A DNA stretch of 26,736 nt from JBCBSS01 sp039819065 (GTDB taxonomy: Bacteria > Bacteroidota > Bacteroidia > Cytophagales > Cyclobacteriaceae). Shown here piece by piece: positions 7,171 to 15,180 of the stretch (the stretch's first letter is position 1; the number at the start of each line of letters is the position of its first letter). The position numbers and the translations under genes were made by a program. Location: the NCBI GenBank assembly GCA_039819065.1, contig JBCBSS010000110.1, forward strand, positions 1-26,736, in the 5' to 3' direction. The notes under the pieces are model-generated. The model made no database searches. It was not told the origin of the DNA and saw only the letters and a program-made list of their open reading frames with translations.

Positions 7171-7761
7171 ATGAACCCAGATTTTGACAAACTCAACGGA
7201 CTCATTCCAGCGGTTATACAGGATTATTATACACAAAAGGTATTGATGTTAGGCTTTATGAATAAAGAAGCCTACGAAAAAACCCTCAAAGAAAGACGCG
7301 TCACTTTCTACAGCAGAACAAAAGAGCGGCTTTGGACCAAGGGCGAGACTTCGGGTAATTTCCTTGAACTCAAAGACATTAAGCTAGATTGCGATAACGA
7401 TACTTTTCTGATCAAAGTCCAGCCTATTGGGCCTGTTTGTCATACCGGGGCTGATACCTGTTTTGATGAAGAGAATTGGAATTCAAATGATCTCTCTTTC
7501 CTTGAAGAGGTAATTCAAGACCGAAAGAAGAACCCGAAAGAAGGTTCATATACTACAGAGCTTTTTAATAAAGGCATCAACAAAGTAGCCCAAAAAGTAG
7601 GGGAGGAAGCGGTAGAATTGGTCATCGAAGCCAAAGACGAAGACGAAGAACTTTTCCTCAACGAAGCCGCCGACCTCATGTATCACTACATCGTGTTGCT
7701 GGCAGCTAAAGGCTATCAATTAAGTGATGTGGTGAAGGTGTTGAAAGAGAGGCATGGTTGA
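7171..7761 (+). CDS. hisI (hisIE): Bifunctional phosphoribosyl-AMP cyclohydrolase / phosphoribosyl-ATP pyrophosphatase
   Basis: Carries out the second and third steps: the C-terminal HisE domain removes pyrophosphate from PR-ATP, and the N-terminal HisI domain opens the adenine ring of PR-AMP. HisI motifs are SRTKERLWTKGETSGN (48-63), DCDNDTFL (73-80) and GPVCHTGADTCF (87-98) with the metal-binding cysteines. HisE, from about residue 107, shows KVGEEAVELVIEAK (142-155) and NEAADLMYH. I chose ATG 7171 (196 aa) over an in-frame TTG at 7138, because homologous HisI proteins begin just before FDKLNGLIPAV and the extra residues have no family match. It follows the 211-bp hairpin-bearing gap after hisF and ends the operon. 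Confidence 0.95.
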   Translation: MNPDFDKLNGLIPAVIQDYYTQKVLMLGFMNKEAYEKTLKERRVTFYSRTKERLWTKGETSGNFLELKDIKLDCDNDTFLIKVQPIGPVCHTGADTCFDEENWNSNDLSFLEEVIQDRKKNPKEGSYTTELFNKGINKVAQKVGEEAVELVIEAKDEDEELFLNEAADLMYHYIVLLAAKGYQLSDVVKVLKERHG

Positions 7762-7786
7762 GTGTCTCATTATCTGACCGGGTTGG

Positions 7787-7981
7787 TTATTCTTGGTTGC
7801 CACGTTTGTAGGTGGTGGTAGGGGCGATATCATTAGGATCGATTTCTATGACCTCACCATTTTGCTCAACAACAATGGGACTGCGTTTGTACTTTTTGTA
7901 CTCAACAAGCCTTCTGTAGGTCTCCTCTAACCCTTTGACGATTTTGTCTCTTTCCTCTTTAAGTTGCTCTTCAGTGCTCAT
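7787..7981 (-). CDS. Small partner protein of zeta-like kinase (possible antitoxin)
   Basis: A 64-residue acidic/basic mixed protein. Residues 1-35 look like a charged amphipathic helix (EEQLKEERDKIVKGLEETYR), and residues 36-52 look like a short beta segment with the pattern IVVEQNGEVIEIDPNDI. No signal peptide or DNA-binding motif is evident. Its start lies inside the end of the upstream kinase gene (11-bp overlap), so the two are very probably cotranscribed and translationally coupled. I recall small proteins of this style beside COG4185-type zeta kinases, which suggests an antitoxin or regulatory subunit. This is inference from position, and classical epsilon antitoxins are encoded upstream rather than downstream. 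Confidence 0.65.
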   Translation of the reverse strand: MSTEEQLKEERDKIVKGLEETYRRLVEYKKYKRSPIVVEQNGEVIEIDPNDIAPTTTYKRGNQE

Positions 7982-8546
7982 GATATTCTTTCTTTATGCT
8001 ATTCCATAAGACGGAATTATTAACATTAACGTGGTGATTATAACCCTCAGCAACTATTTCGTAATTGGCTCCTGAGTTATTAATGAACATCCAGTTATCC
8101 AGAATGGGCATGTAAAGATTAAAAAAGTTTTTGAGTCCACCTTTATAGCGTCTTTTGATGATCTCTTCAGGAATATTATGCCCTCCTTCTTCTACTCTTC
8201 TTTTCACTCTTTGCAATGCTAAACTGGGGGATGCCAACCAAAAGAATAGCAAAGTTACTTCATAGCCTTTCATTTTTGCTATTTTGATCAACTGAGCATA
8301 GCTTCTAGTTGCAAGGGTTGTTTCAAATGCAAAATTGGTTCTCAACTCTAGTAGTTTTTTAGTTCTCTCTAACATTAACCTACCAGCTTCAATACCAGCT
8401 TTTTCCGGCTGGAAGGGTGATAATCCTCTAGCAATTTCATCAGCATTTACAAACTCTTTACAATTGAGTAGTTCTGGTAAAATAGTGTAAGACGCTGTGG
8501 TTTTTCCAGCACCATTACAACCAGCAATGACATAGAGTTTGTTCAT
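7971..8546 (-). CDS. Zeta-toxin-like P-loop kinase
   Basis: A 191-residue ATP-dependent kinase of the zeta-toxin / COG4185 type. The Walker A loop GCNGAGKTT occupies residues 9-17. FVNADEIARGL (32-42) and FAFETTLATRS (72-82) match the substrate-side motifs of zeta toxins, which phosphorylate UDP-N-acetylglucosamine. RVKRRVEEGGHNIP (113-126) followed by RRY is the lid/arginine region typical of this branch. It is shorter than classical zeta (about 290 aa) and lacks an upstream epsilon gene. It is convergent with the his operon and overlaps its small partner. Kinase activity is well supported; toxicity and the natural substrate are inferred, and a housekeeping small-molecule kinase is an alternative. 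Confidence 0.8.
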   Translation of the reverse strand: MNKLYVIAGCNGAGKTTASYTILPELLNCKEFVNADEIARGLSPFQPEKAGIEAGRLMLERTKKLLELRTNFAFETTLATRSYAQLIKIAKMKGYEVTLLFFWLASPSLALQRVKRRVEEGGHNIPEEIIKRRYKGGLKNFFNLYMPILDNWMFINNSGANYEIVAEGYNHHVNVNNSVLWNSIKKEYHEH

Positions 8547-8897
8547 GAGACTAAATATACACCCTCTGAGCCAAGAAAAATGGTTTAAGTATAGTTGTTT
8601 CTACACATTACGTTCTCCTACAGACGCCATTTTACCTTTTGCTCTCGACCATCTTCAGTTTAATAGCTAGTGTTTCGTGCAATGACACCTTCGATTTAGT
8701 TCTTTTATAGGCGCTACACAAGCTTCTAGGGCAGTGTTCCGATTAATTGTTTCAATCATGAAATATAGATTGAATACGTCAATAAAGTTAGTACTCAACT
8801 GCGTCAAAAAACATCATTTTTTTGTTGCCTTTTGAATAAGTATTTATAATATTGCTGCACTATTATTAAATTATTCTAATAACAAAAACCTAATTAC
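8547..8897. other. Intergenic region with divergent upstream sequences
   Basis: This 351-bp non-coding stretch separates the minus-strand kinase from the plus-strand surface protein gene. On the plus strand, TAATATTG (8847-8854), a one-mismatch match to the Bacteroidota -7 box, lies 19 bp after TTG (8825-8827) and about 43 bp before the ATG. On the minus strand a TATATTTA-like box lies shortly before the kinase start. These are weak promoter candidates. The middle (about 8600-8800) shows no recognisable feature. Confidence 0.4.
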
Positions 8898-10640
8898 ATG
8901 AAAAATCTTTTAGTTGTCTTTTTACTGTTTGGCTTGTTCAGTACTTACCAATTTGCCCACGGGCAAGCACCTCAGGCCTTCAATTATCAAGCCGTGGTCA
9001 GAGATGCCAATGGCGATGTTATGGCCAATCAGAATGTGTTATTTAAAATGAGCATTTTATCGGGCAGCCAAAATGGATCGGCCGTGTACAGCGAAACACA
9101 TGATGTACTGACCAACGCATTGGGTTTGGTCAACCTACAGGTTGGAAACGGAACACCTGTAACTGGAACATTCTCCTCTATAGATTGGGGTAGTGCTGAC
9201 CACTACATCAAGACAGAAGTAGATGTCAATGGTGGTGGTACTTATGAGAACCTTGGAGCAACGCAACTATTGTCTGTGCCTTATGCACTACAGGCTGGTA
9301 ATACAAGCGAGGTTTGGGAGCCGAATGGTTCAGCCATATTCTACAATGAGGGTAACGTAGGTATTGGGACAGACAGCCCATCTCAGAAGCTTGATGTCCG
9401 TGGAAACCTAGCCTTTTCTGATGTCTTATTGCATGGAAATGATACACTGTTTTTTACAACCGAGGAAAACTTCTTTATAGCTCCGGGGAGGTCATTTGAG
9501 AATTTGTACAAGGCAAATTGGAATATGTTTATTGGACTTGGATCAGGAAGTTCATTGAAAGGTGGTTTGCACAATACGCTTATAGGGTATTCGGCTGGTT
9601 CTCGGCTTCGATTTCATGTCAATAATAATACCTTCATTGGTTCTAGGGCAGGTCAAAATGCTGGTGGTTCTAGCAATACCTACGTTGGCGCTCATGCAGG
9701 TCGCGAAACAGGCGGAACAGATAATACCTTCGTAGGAGAAAGTGCAGGGGCAGGGCGGTCAAAATTTCAGAATACTTTTATTGGTTCTCAAGCCGGTAAA
9801 GTCAACCAAGGTGCTCGTAATACATTTATCGGTGCATTAGCGGGAGAGTCTAATGAGGGTGCAGAATTCAATGTTTTTGTAGGAGCAACTTCCGGAAAGC
9901 AAAATACAACAGGTAGGTTTAACACTTTTGTAGGCTATGCCAGTGGCAGAGAGAATACCAAAGCAGAGAAAAACACTTTCATTGGGTATCTGGCGGGTGA
10001 AAAGAATATTAACGGAGAGGATAATACATTCTTAGGTAATGCGGCTGGTGCAAATAATACAGACGGAATAGACAATACCTTTGTTGGTTCATTTGCAGGA
10101 CGTAATAACGAGTCAGGTCATTCAAATGTATTTATTGGTGATTATTCTGGTAACATGCATGTTACTGGCGAGAGAAACACCTTTATAGGAAGTTACGCTG
10201 GTTTCAACAATGACAAAGGGAAGCGCAATATCTTTATTGGCTTTGAAGCTGGATATAATGAGACGAGAAATGACAAGCTAATTATTGCCAATGGCCGTCA
10301 TGATGATAATGTGTTGTTGTTTGGAGATTTTGATACCAAAAGAATAGGTATAGGCACCTTATCGCCAAGTTCAAAATTTACAGTAGTTGGAGTAATCGAG
10401 AGCACCGAAGGCGGTATCAAATTCCCTGATGGTACCATACAAACTACTGCAGCTACCGCTACGCAACAATTATCAGCCTTACAAAATGAAGTGGAACTCT
10501 TGAAGCAGGAGAATGAAACATTGAAAAGTGCTTTAGATGAGATGGAATTGTTGAAAGCTCAATTGAACCAGCTAAAGGCACAAATGGAGCAATGGCGACA
10601 GTTGAGCCAAAACGGTTCAGAAGCAACTTTAAACGACTAA
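8898..10640 (+). CDS. Secreted beta-roll repeat protein with coiled-coil tail
   Basis: A 580-residue exported protein with a signal peptide (residues 1-22, ending FAHG-Q). Residues about 24-130 form the Bacteroidota N-terminal domain that starts FNYQAVVRDANG. The motif NVGIGTDSPSQKLDV follows at about 153-167. Residues 209 to about 460 hold 15 tandem repeats of 16-18 residues with consensus NTFIGxxAGxxNxxGxx, an arrangement like the left-handed beta-roll heads of trimeric adhesins and phage tail-fibre proteins. IKFPDGTIQTTAA then leads into a coiled coil (about 515-575, with regularly spaced Leu, Glu and Lys). A trimeric surface fibre is plausible. No T9SS sorting domain is present, but the next gene, 4 bp away, has one. 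Exact function unknown. Confidence 0.8.
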   Translation: MKNLLVVFLLFGLFSTYQFAHGQAPQAFNYQAVVRDANGDVMANQNVLFKMSILSGSQNGSAVYSETHDVLTNALGLVNLQVGNGTPVTGTFSSIDWGSADHYIKTEVDVNGGGTYENLGATQLLSVPYALQAGNTSEVWEPNGSAIFYNEGNVGIGTDSPSQKLDVRGNLAFSDVLLHGNDTLFFTTEENFFIAPGRSFENLYKANWNMFIGLGSGSSLKGGLHNTLIGYSAGSRLRFHVNNNTFIGSRAGQNAGGSSNTYVGAHAGRETGGTDNTFVGESAGAGRSKFQNTFIGSQAGKVNQGARNTFIGALAGESNEGAEFNVFVGATSGKQNTTGRFNTFVGYASGRENTKAEKNTFIGYLAGEKNINGEDNTFLGNAAGANNTDGIDNTFVGSFAGRNNESGHSNVFIGDYSGNMHVTGERNTFIGSYAGFNNDKGKRNIFIGFEAGYNETRNDKLIIANGRHDDNVLLFGDFDTKRIGIGTLSPSSKFTVVGVIESTEGGIKFPDGTIQTTAATATQQLSALQNEVELLKQENETLKSALDEMELLKAQLNQLKAQMEQWRQLSQNGSEATLND

Positions 10641-10644
10641 TGCC

Positions 10645-11175
10645 ATGATAAGGTATTTATTAATCATCACATTCGTTCTAACTAGCCTTTCTCTCTATGG
10701 GCAATCCATTGAAAGATCGGAAGTGGCTAACGGCGGCGTAGCTCAGGGCAGTTCGGTGTCTGTGAGCTGGTCTGTTGGTCAAGTGGCTCAAGGTACTGCT
10801 GGTAACTTATCAGTCGTTTCTCAAGGTTTCCAACAATCAGGTTCTTTTGTTCCTGGGCAATATACCAACACGCTTGTATCGGTAGCGCAAATTGGCTTGC
10901 AAGACGCTCAAGAGTCATTTCAAGGTACTGGCTCTTTTACGGTCTATCCTAACCCCTTCGAGTCAAGTTTTGAAATCGTATTTGATGTGGAAAGTTCGGA
11001 ATCTGCTTCTGAGCTTTACATAATTGACACATCAGGTAAAGTCGTTTTTTATGATCAGTTAAGCACTGAGAATAGGACGGTTGGTATTGATCTAGTAGAT
11101 CAAATGCCTGGGGTTTATACTGTAAGAATGGTCAGCCACTCTGGGGTTATTCATAAGAAGATTATTAAAAGGTAA
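10645..11175 (+). CDS. Small secreted protein with T9SS type A sorting domain
   Basis: A 176-residue protein with a signal peptide (1-20, ending LSLYG-Q). A short N-terminal domain carries the pattern VSWSVGQVAQGT and GFQQSG, commonly seen at the start of small Bacteroidota T9SS cargos. From about residue 98 the C-terminal sorting domain begins with FTVYPNPFESSF and ends VIHKKIIKR, with the GKVVFYDQL and PGVYTVRM strands typical of type A domains that direct passage through the T9SS and anchoring or release at the cell surface. It starts 4 bp after the beta-roll gene, so the two form an operon, and it may be the exported partner or cap of that fibre. Its activity is unknown. Confidence 0.85.
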   Translation: MIRYLLIITFVLTSLSLYGQSIERSEVANGGVAQGSSVSVSWSVGQVAQGTAGNLSVVSQGFQQSGSFVPGQYTNTLVSVAQIGLQDAQESFQGTGSFTVYPNPFESSFEIVFDVESSESASELYIIDTSGKVVFYDQLSTENRTVGIDLVDQMPGVYTVRMVSHSGVIHKKIIKR

Positions 11176-11200
11176 GCCTTGAACACGCCTAAGACTATCT

Positions 11201-11233
11201 AATAAGGAGGCTTTTCAACAGCCTCCTTATTTT
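11201..11233 (+). terminator. Strong hairpin terminator after the beta-roll operon
   Basis: A perfect 12-bp stem, AATAAGGAGGCT (11201-11212) with AGCCTCCTTATT (11220-11231), encloses a seven-base loop and is followed by more T. It lies 26 bp after the stop of the T9SS cargo gene. It also lies downstream of the convergent minus-strand gene ending at 11279, so it may act in both directions. Confidence 0.85.
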
Positions 11234-11278
11234 GAAAAGTACCAATTCTTTCTGCGCTGCCTGTAAGATAATTTGTAT

Positions 11279-11866
11279 TTACTCCCTGATCATTCTTTGG
11301 TACTGTTCTATATTCAGTTTTTGATCAGAAAAGCGCTCCAATTTAGATTCATCAAGACGCTTAAGTTTGAGCTTTTTTATATTCTCATTAAGCAACAATA
11401 TCTCCTTCGTATCAGTCGTTTTGAGTGTTTTGAGATCCACTTGATTGTTCTGGAGCCCTTTGAATAGTGTAAGTTGGTCTAAATCCTTATCTGTTAATTC
11501 AAGCTCTTGAAATCGCTGTAATATTTCTACTTCCCTATGGGTAAAGCCTCTTCCTCCACTTGAGGATATTTTAGGAGGAAAATCCAAGTCCACGGTCCAA
11601 TTTCCAATATCACTCGCATAACTGGTTTTAATGCCGTCAAAGTATTGGTCACACCCGTCTGTTATGGTGTTTGCTAACCTTATGGCCTTATAGGCGTTGT
11701 AATAAATTGCTATAAGATCTTTACGGTTGTCGTTGATGGCTTTGTCGGTAAGTTGATAGAGCACACTACAGGTCGTTTTCAGGTCTTCTTGGCTGATGCC
11801 TTGATCCGATGTGGAGGACGTAAAGAACATGCACGATAGAATAATAGTAATCACAGATAATTTCAT
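11279..11866 (-). CDS. Exported protein of unknown function
   Basis: I do not recognise this 195-residue protein. The ATG at 11866 is preferred over an upstream in-frame start at 11941, because the segment from MKLSVITIILSCMFF is an evident signal sequence, and because this start lies one base after the stop of the preceding gene. An ILSC sequence near residue 12 could be a weak lipobox. The mature part is mostly helical and charged, with a low-complexity SSSGGRGF patch near the middle. A leucine-rich helical C-terminal half (DKDLDQLTLFKGLQ, LLLNENIKKLKLKRL) suggests coiled-coil or helical-bundle interactions. It is the second gene of a two-gene minus-strand operon with the membrane protein at 11868-12350. 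Confidence 0.65.
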   Translation of the reverse strand: MKLSVITIILSCMFFTSSTSDQGISQEDLKTTCSVLYQLTDKAINDNRKDLIAIYYNAYKAIRLANTITDGCDQYFDGIKTSYASDIGNWTVDLDFPPKISSSGGRGFTHREVEILQRFQELELTDKDLDQLTLFKGLQNNQVDLKTLKTTDTKEILLLNENIKKLKLKRLDESKLERFSDQKLNIEQYQRMIRE

Positions 11867-11867
11867 A

Positions 11868-12350
11868 TTACAAGTCGCTTGGTGGTGGTGGTTTCTTCCT
11901 TTTATCAAGTACCTTCCCCGACTGCTGCCCCTTGCCATCATTGTATTCAGGGAAGTTATCTTTACTATCTATAGTGGAAATGATCAGATAGGCTCCGACC
12001 AGCAATGCAACAATTCCAGGCGAGGCAGTAGCTATTTTTACAGCGAAACCACCTCCTTTTGCGTCAATGTCCGTTTTGTCCTTTAAGGTAAAAAACGACA
12101 CACCCAAGCCCAAAAACATTATGGCAAAGCCAGAAAATAAGCCTATCGAACGCTTGATCATACTAAGATGAAGATGATAGGCATAAAACCGGTATTCAGG
12201 TTCATTAACTTCTGCCACGGCATCGTTGAAAACACTTTCCTTGTACCACTCGATATTTCGAATAAGGAACATACCGATCACTATTAAAACGATGGTACAG
12301 GCAATGGTCAAAAACCACGGCACGAATTTGTTCCACTCATACTTGTTCAT
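11868..12350 (-). CDS. Membrane protein of unknown function, three predicted helices
   Basis: This 160-residue protein shows hydrophobic segments at about 12-32 (FLTIACTIVLIVIGMFLI), 69-90 (LFSGFAIMFLGLGVSFFTL) and 107-126 (TASPGIVALLVGAYLIIST). A loop of about 35 residues separates helices 1 and 2, and a hydrophilic C-terminal tail ends in a proline run (KKPPPPSDL). No family is recognised. It is encoded one base upstream of the exported protein at 11279-11866, so the two probably act together at the envelope. Confidence 0.7.
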   Translation of the reverse strand: MNKYEWNKFVPWFLTIACTIVLIVIGMFLIRNIEWYKESVFNDAVAEVNEPEYRFYAYHLHLSMIKRSIGLFSGFAIMFLGLGVSFFTLKDKTDIDAKGGGFAVKIATASPGIVALLVGAYLIISTIDSKDNFPEYNDGKGQQSGKVLDKRKKPPPPSDL

Positions 12351-12601
12351 CTTCGGTGTTTGAGGAGAGTTGATAATGATCTGTTATCTACAATTTCGAT
12401 TCTTACCGATAATATCATAAGAAGCTGATAAGAAATACGCCTAATCAATAAATATAGGTCAAAATTTCAATTAATCAATTATCATATATAATGATTCAAA
12501 TGTAAGCAGTATTATCAACTCAAATAGCTGAATGATTACGGAAAAGAAATGTAGACAGCAAAAAAGCCGCTCTGAACTTTCATTTGATCCAAATGGCTAT
12601 T

Positions 12602-12682
12602 GGGAGAGAAATCCATCTTCCTAGTGATGCGTATTTTCGATTGAGAAAGACCTCTCTCAGTCAGCCGACTGAGAGAGGTGAC
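12602..12682. repeat. Diverged copy C of the dispersed inverted-repeat element, with a strong hairpin
   Basis: The left part, GGGAGAGAAATCCATCTTCCTA, truncated here to its first 22 bases only in description, matches the AGAGAAATCTATCTTTCTA module of copies A and B; the end GTGAC matches their terminal module. The right part has become a perfect 13-bp palindrome, ACCTCTCTCAGTC (12650-12662) with GACTGAGAGAGGT (12667-12679) and a four-base loop. It lies about 30 bp downstream of the minus-strand sialidase-like gene and could serve as its terminator. The rest of the 361-bp gap (12351-12711) is A/T-rich with no visible gene. Confidence 0.6.
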
Positions 12683-12711
12683 AGCTTTTAAGACTGGCTT
12701 TATCTTTTAAT

Positions 12712-15180
12712 CTATCTCTCCACCAAGACCTTCTGCCTGAACACAATACCATCAGCCATAATCTCTAGCAAGTAGGCACCCTCAGTAAGTTGGTTTGTAA
12801 ATAGTCGAATACCATTGGAGCTAAACTGATGCTCAACCGGTTGTTCCTTACCAATGAGGTTCTTCAGGCTTACACTGAATTGGCCGACCTCTCTGTTAAA
12901 GAGGATATTGAGTTCGTCCGTAGCGGGGTTGGGGTAGATAACGAAATCTTGCAGAACCCTTTTTTTGGTTTCCGAATCTGGTGTAACTAGGCCAGGGCCA
13001 TCAAGATCTCCTAAAATTTCACCACTTAGCGGACCAATGCTGTTACCTCCCATGGCTGAAGACGTTACAGGGCCGAATGGACCATCTGCATAGCTCCAGA
13101 AGAATGATCTGGTATCGCAATCCGTAGTGGCGGTTTGCCGCGCATAAGTAGTAAAGTAATTTCCCTTGCCGAACTGTACCGTGCTGGCGTAACCATTGTA
13201 TGTAAAACCATTATCAATTTCAAATTCCAAATCCCAACAGCTCGTCGGATTAGCAATTAATTCTGACTTCGTCGTGGTATAAAAATTATATTTCTGGGTG
13301 CCTCGATCGAGGGCAGTACAGATCATCAGTTCATTATGTTCATCATAGTATGTATATGGCAGAATATGACCTGTACCTGTGATATTGGTGAATTGATAGG
13401 GCTGCCAGGAAACCCCGTTATTGTTGGATTGGATGATACCTACGCGATAAAGCCCTGAACTTACGTTATTGTTTCTAGCTATACAGACCAGCTTACCGTT
13501 ACCGAGGTTTTCTATGTAAGGTTCCCCAAGGTAGAATGTGCCGCCGCTATAAATGGTAGCATAGAAGGCATTCCAGGTCAAGCCGTTATCAGTAGACCTC
13601 ATCAACCTAAGTTTAAATGGCCCATATTGTGCAGCGTCAGTTCCTTCCCTGATAAACCAACCTTGTAACAGGTCTCCATTGTCCAGCTTGACAATATGTC
13701 CATGGGGGCTAAAAGCGGCTTTAGGATTGGTATTGGTGAAAGCTGCAGTGGGTTGTAGCGTCCATGTACCGGCGGCTCCGGTAAGGTTAGACGAAACTAA
13801 TGTTCTAATGTTCATGAAAAATTGAGTACTGGCATTGTACTGGGTGAAATTTAGGATGATCTTATCACCCGTGGCATTTAAGCCACCAGCTATGTTCCGA
13901 TCATCGAGGTTAGGGTCATCAAATACCAGCCATGCGGCACTCCATGAGTTGGTGAGGTAATTATACTTTCTGGCCATAATTCTACCGCTGTTGGTGCCTA
14001 CATGCTTATAACCCTCTCTGTAGAAGTAAATGCTCTCATAATCAGACACTTTGACCTGTAATCCAAAAGCATCATAAGTGCTGGTATTACTAGTTGGGCC
14101 ATTGTATTCATCAGTAAAAGCGTGCCCCCAGGTGTCTGCATCTGAAGAGGATACACTCTTTGAATAAATGGTATAGTATTCGTTGATATCAAAAAACAAG
14201 ATATTGGCATAACCCGGTACGTCAAATCCTGAATCTATTTGCTCAACAAAGCTCCAGCAGTTAGTACGGTTTTCCAGTAGTTGCCATTTTGTGGTCTTGT
14301 ATAGCGATATCTTGTCAGCACCCCTATCCATCACGGCACAAAGTATCCGACCGGTCGTTGGGTTGTATCGCGTATAGGGCATTACCGTTCCTGATGATGT
14401 AGAGATATTGGTAGCTGTCATTGAGAGCCACGATAGACCGTTGTTAGAAGAAGTACTGATGCCAAGATTATAGGGAGAGTGATTGTTTCGGGCTACAGCC
14501 GATAGCTTGTTATCACCCAGGTATTCTATAAATGGTTCTCCGTAGAAGTTACTACCATCGTAAATGGTGGCGTAATTGAGGTTCCAACTGGTGCCGCCAT
14601 TGGTAGATCTCATGATTTTGCAGAAATAATTGCCAGTACCCAGATAGCCCCGCCCATACCAAGGTTGAAGTAAATCACCATTGTCAAGTTCAACGATGTG
14701 TCCGGAAGGGCTAAATGCGTCATAAATCTTTGAAGTTTTATTGTCCAGCGTAGTTTGCGGACTGCCCCAGGAAGTTCCGTTAAGGTCAGTCGAGATCATG
14801 AACTTCATGTAGTGGAAGGGGTTACTGGAGTCACTATACTTATACTGAGCAAAATGAATAATGATCTTGTCCCCGGCCTCATTAAGTCCCCCTGAAATAT
14901 TCCGCTCGTCGTAGTTAGGGTCGTCATAAACAGTCCATTTGCTCCCCCAAGTATCGGTGTCGTAGTTATACTTTCTAGCCACTATTTTTCCATTGGACGC
15001 ACTTGAGTAGGGTACATGACTCGTGCCTTCTCGGTAAAAGTAAATGGCTTCATTATTGGATACTTTGATGAATTTGCCAAAGGCATCGTAAGTAGAGGTG
15101 TTAATGTCATTTGTTTGGCTTACTCCGGGGTATGCAAGTAACCAAATCAATGCAATAGTCAAAATCTTGAGTGTTTTCAT
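12712..15180 (-). CDS. Secreted duplicated Asp-box (sialidase-fold-like) protein with T9SS sorting domain
   Basis: An 822-residue exported protein with a signal peptide (1-21, ending YPGVSQ). It holds two homologous units of about 338 residues, beginning NTSTYDAFGKFIKVS (about residue 27) and NTSTYDAFGLQVKVS (about 365), each followed by YFYREG. Asp-box motifs (SxDxGxTW-like) are clear: RSTNGGTSWN and SSNNGLSW in unit 1, RSTDNGLTWN and QSNNNGVSW in unit 2. This points to a six-bladed beta-propeller as in sialidases and related glycoside hydrolases, probably two propellers in tandem. I did not confirm the catalytic arginine triad, Tyr and Asp of true sialidases, so enzyme activity is uncertain. 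The last 75 residues, from YPNPATDELN, are a T9SS type A sorting domain nearly identical to that of the 1634-residue neighbour. Confidence 0.82.
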   Translation of the reverse strand: MKTLKILTIALIWLLAYPGVSQTNDINTSTYDAFGKFIKVSNNEAIYFYREGTSHVPYSSASNGKIVARKYNYDTDTWGSKWTVYDDPNYDERNISGGLNEAGDKIIIHFAQYKYSDSSNPFHYMKFMISTDLNGTSWGSPQTTLDNKTSKIYDAFSPSGHIVELDNGDLLQPWYGRGYLGTGNYFCKIMRSTNGGTSWNLNYATIYDGSNFYGEPFIEYLGDNKLSAVARNNHSPYNLGISTSSNNGLSWLSMTATNISTSSGTVMPYTRYNPTTGRILCAVMDRGADKISLYKTTKWQLLENRTNCWSFVEQIDSGFDVPGYANILFFDINEYYTIYSKSVSSSDADTWGHAFTDEYNGPTSNTSTYDAFGLQVKVSDYESIYFYREGYKHVGTNSGRIMARKYNYLTNSWSAAWLVFDDPNLDDRNIAGGLNATGDKIILNFTQYNASTQFFMNIRTLVSSNLTGAAGTWTLQPTAAFTNTNPKAAFSPHGHIVKLDNGDLLQGWFIREGTDAAQYGPFKLRLMRSTDNGLTWNAFYATIYSGGTFYLGEPYIENLGNGKLVCIARNNNVSSGLYRVGIIQSNNNGVSWQPYQFTNITGTGHILPYTYYDEHNELMICTALDRGTQKYNFYTTTKSELIANPTSCWDLEFEIDNGFTYNGYASTVQFGKGNYFTTYARQTATTDCDTRSFFWSYADGPFGPVTSSAMGGNSIGPLSGEILGDLDGPGLVTPDSETKKRVLQDFVIYPNPATDELNILFNREVGQFSVSLKNLIGKEQPVEHQFSSNGIRLFTNQLTEGAYLLEIMADGIVFRQKVLVER

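Noticed and set aside
9522..10278. CRISPR-like array
   Set aside because: The periodicity is about 50 bp and varies, lies inside an open frame, and is conserved at the amino-acid and not at the base level.
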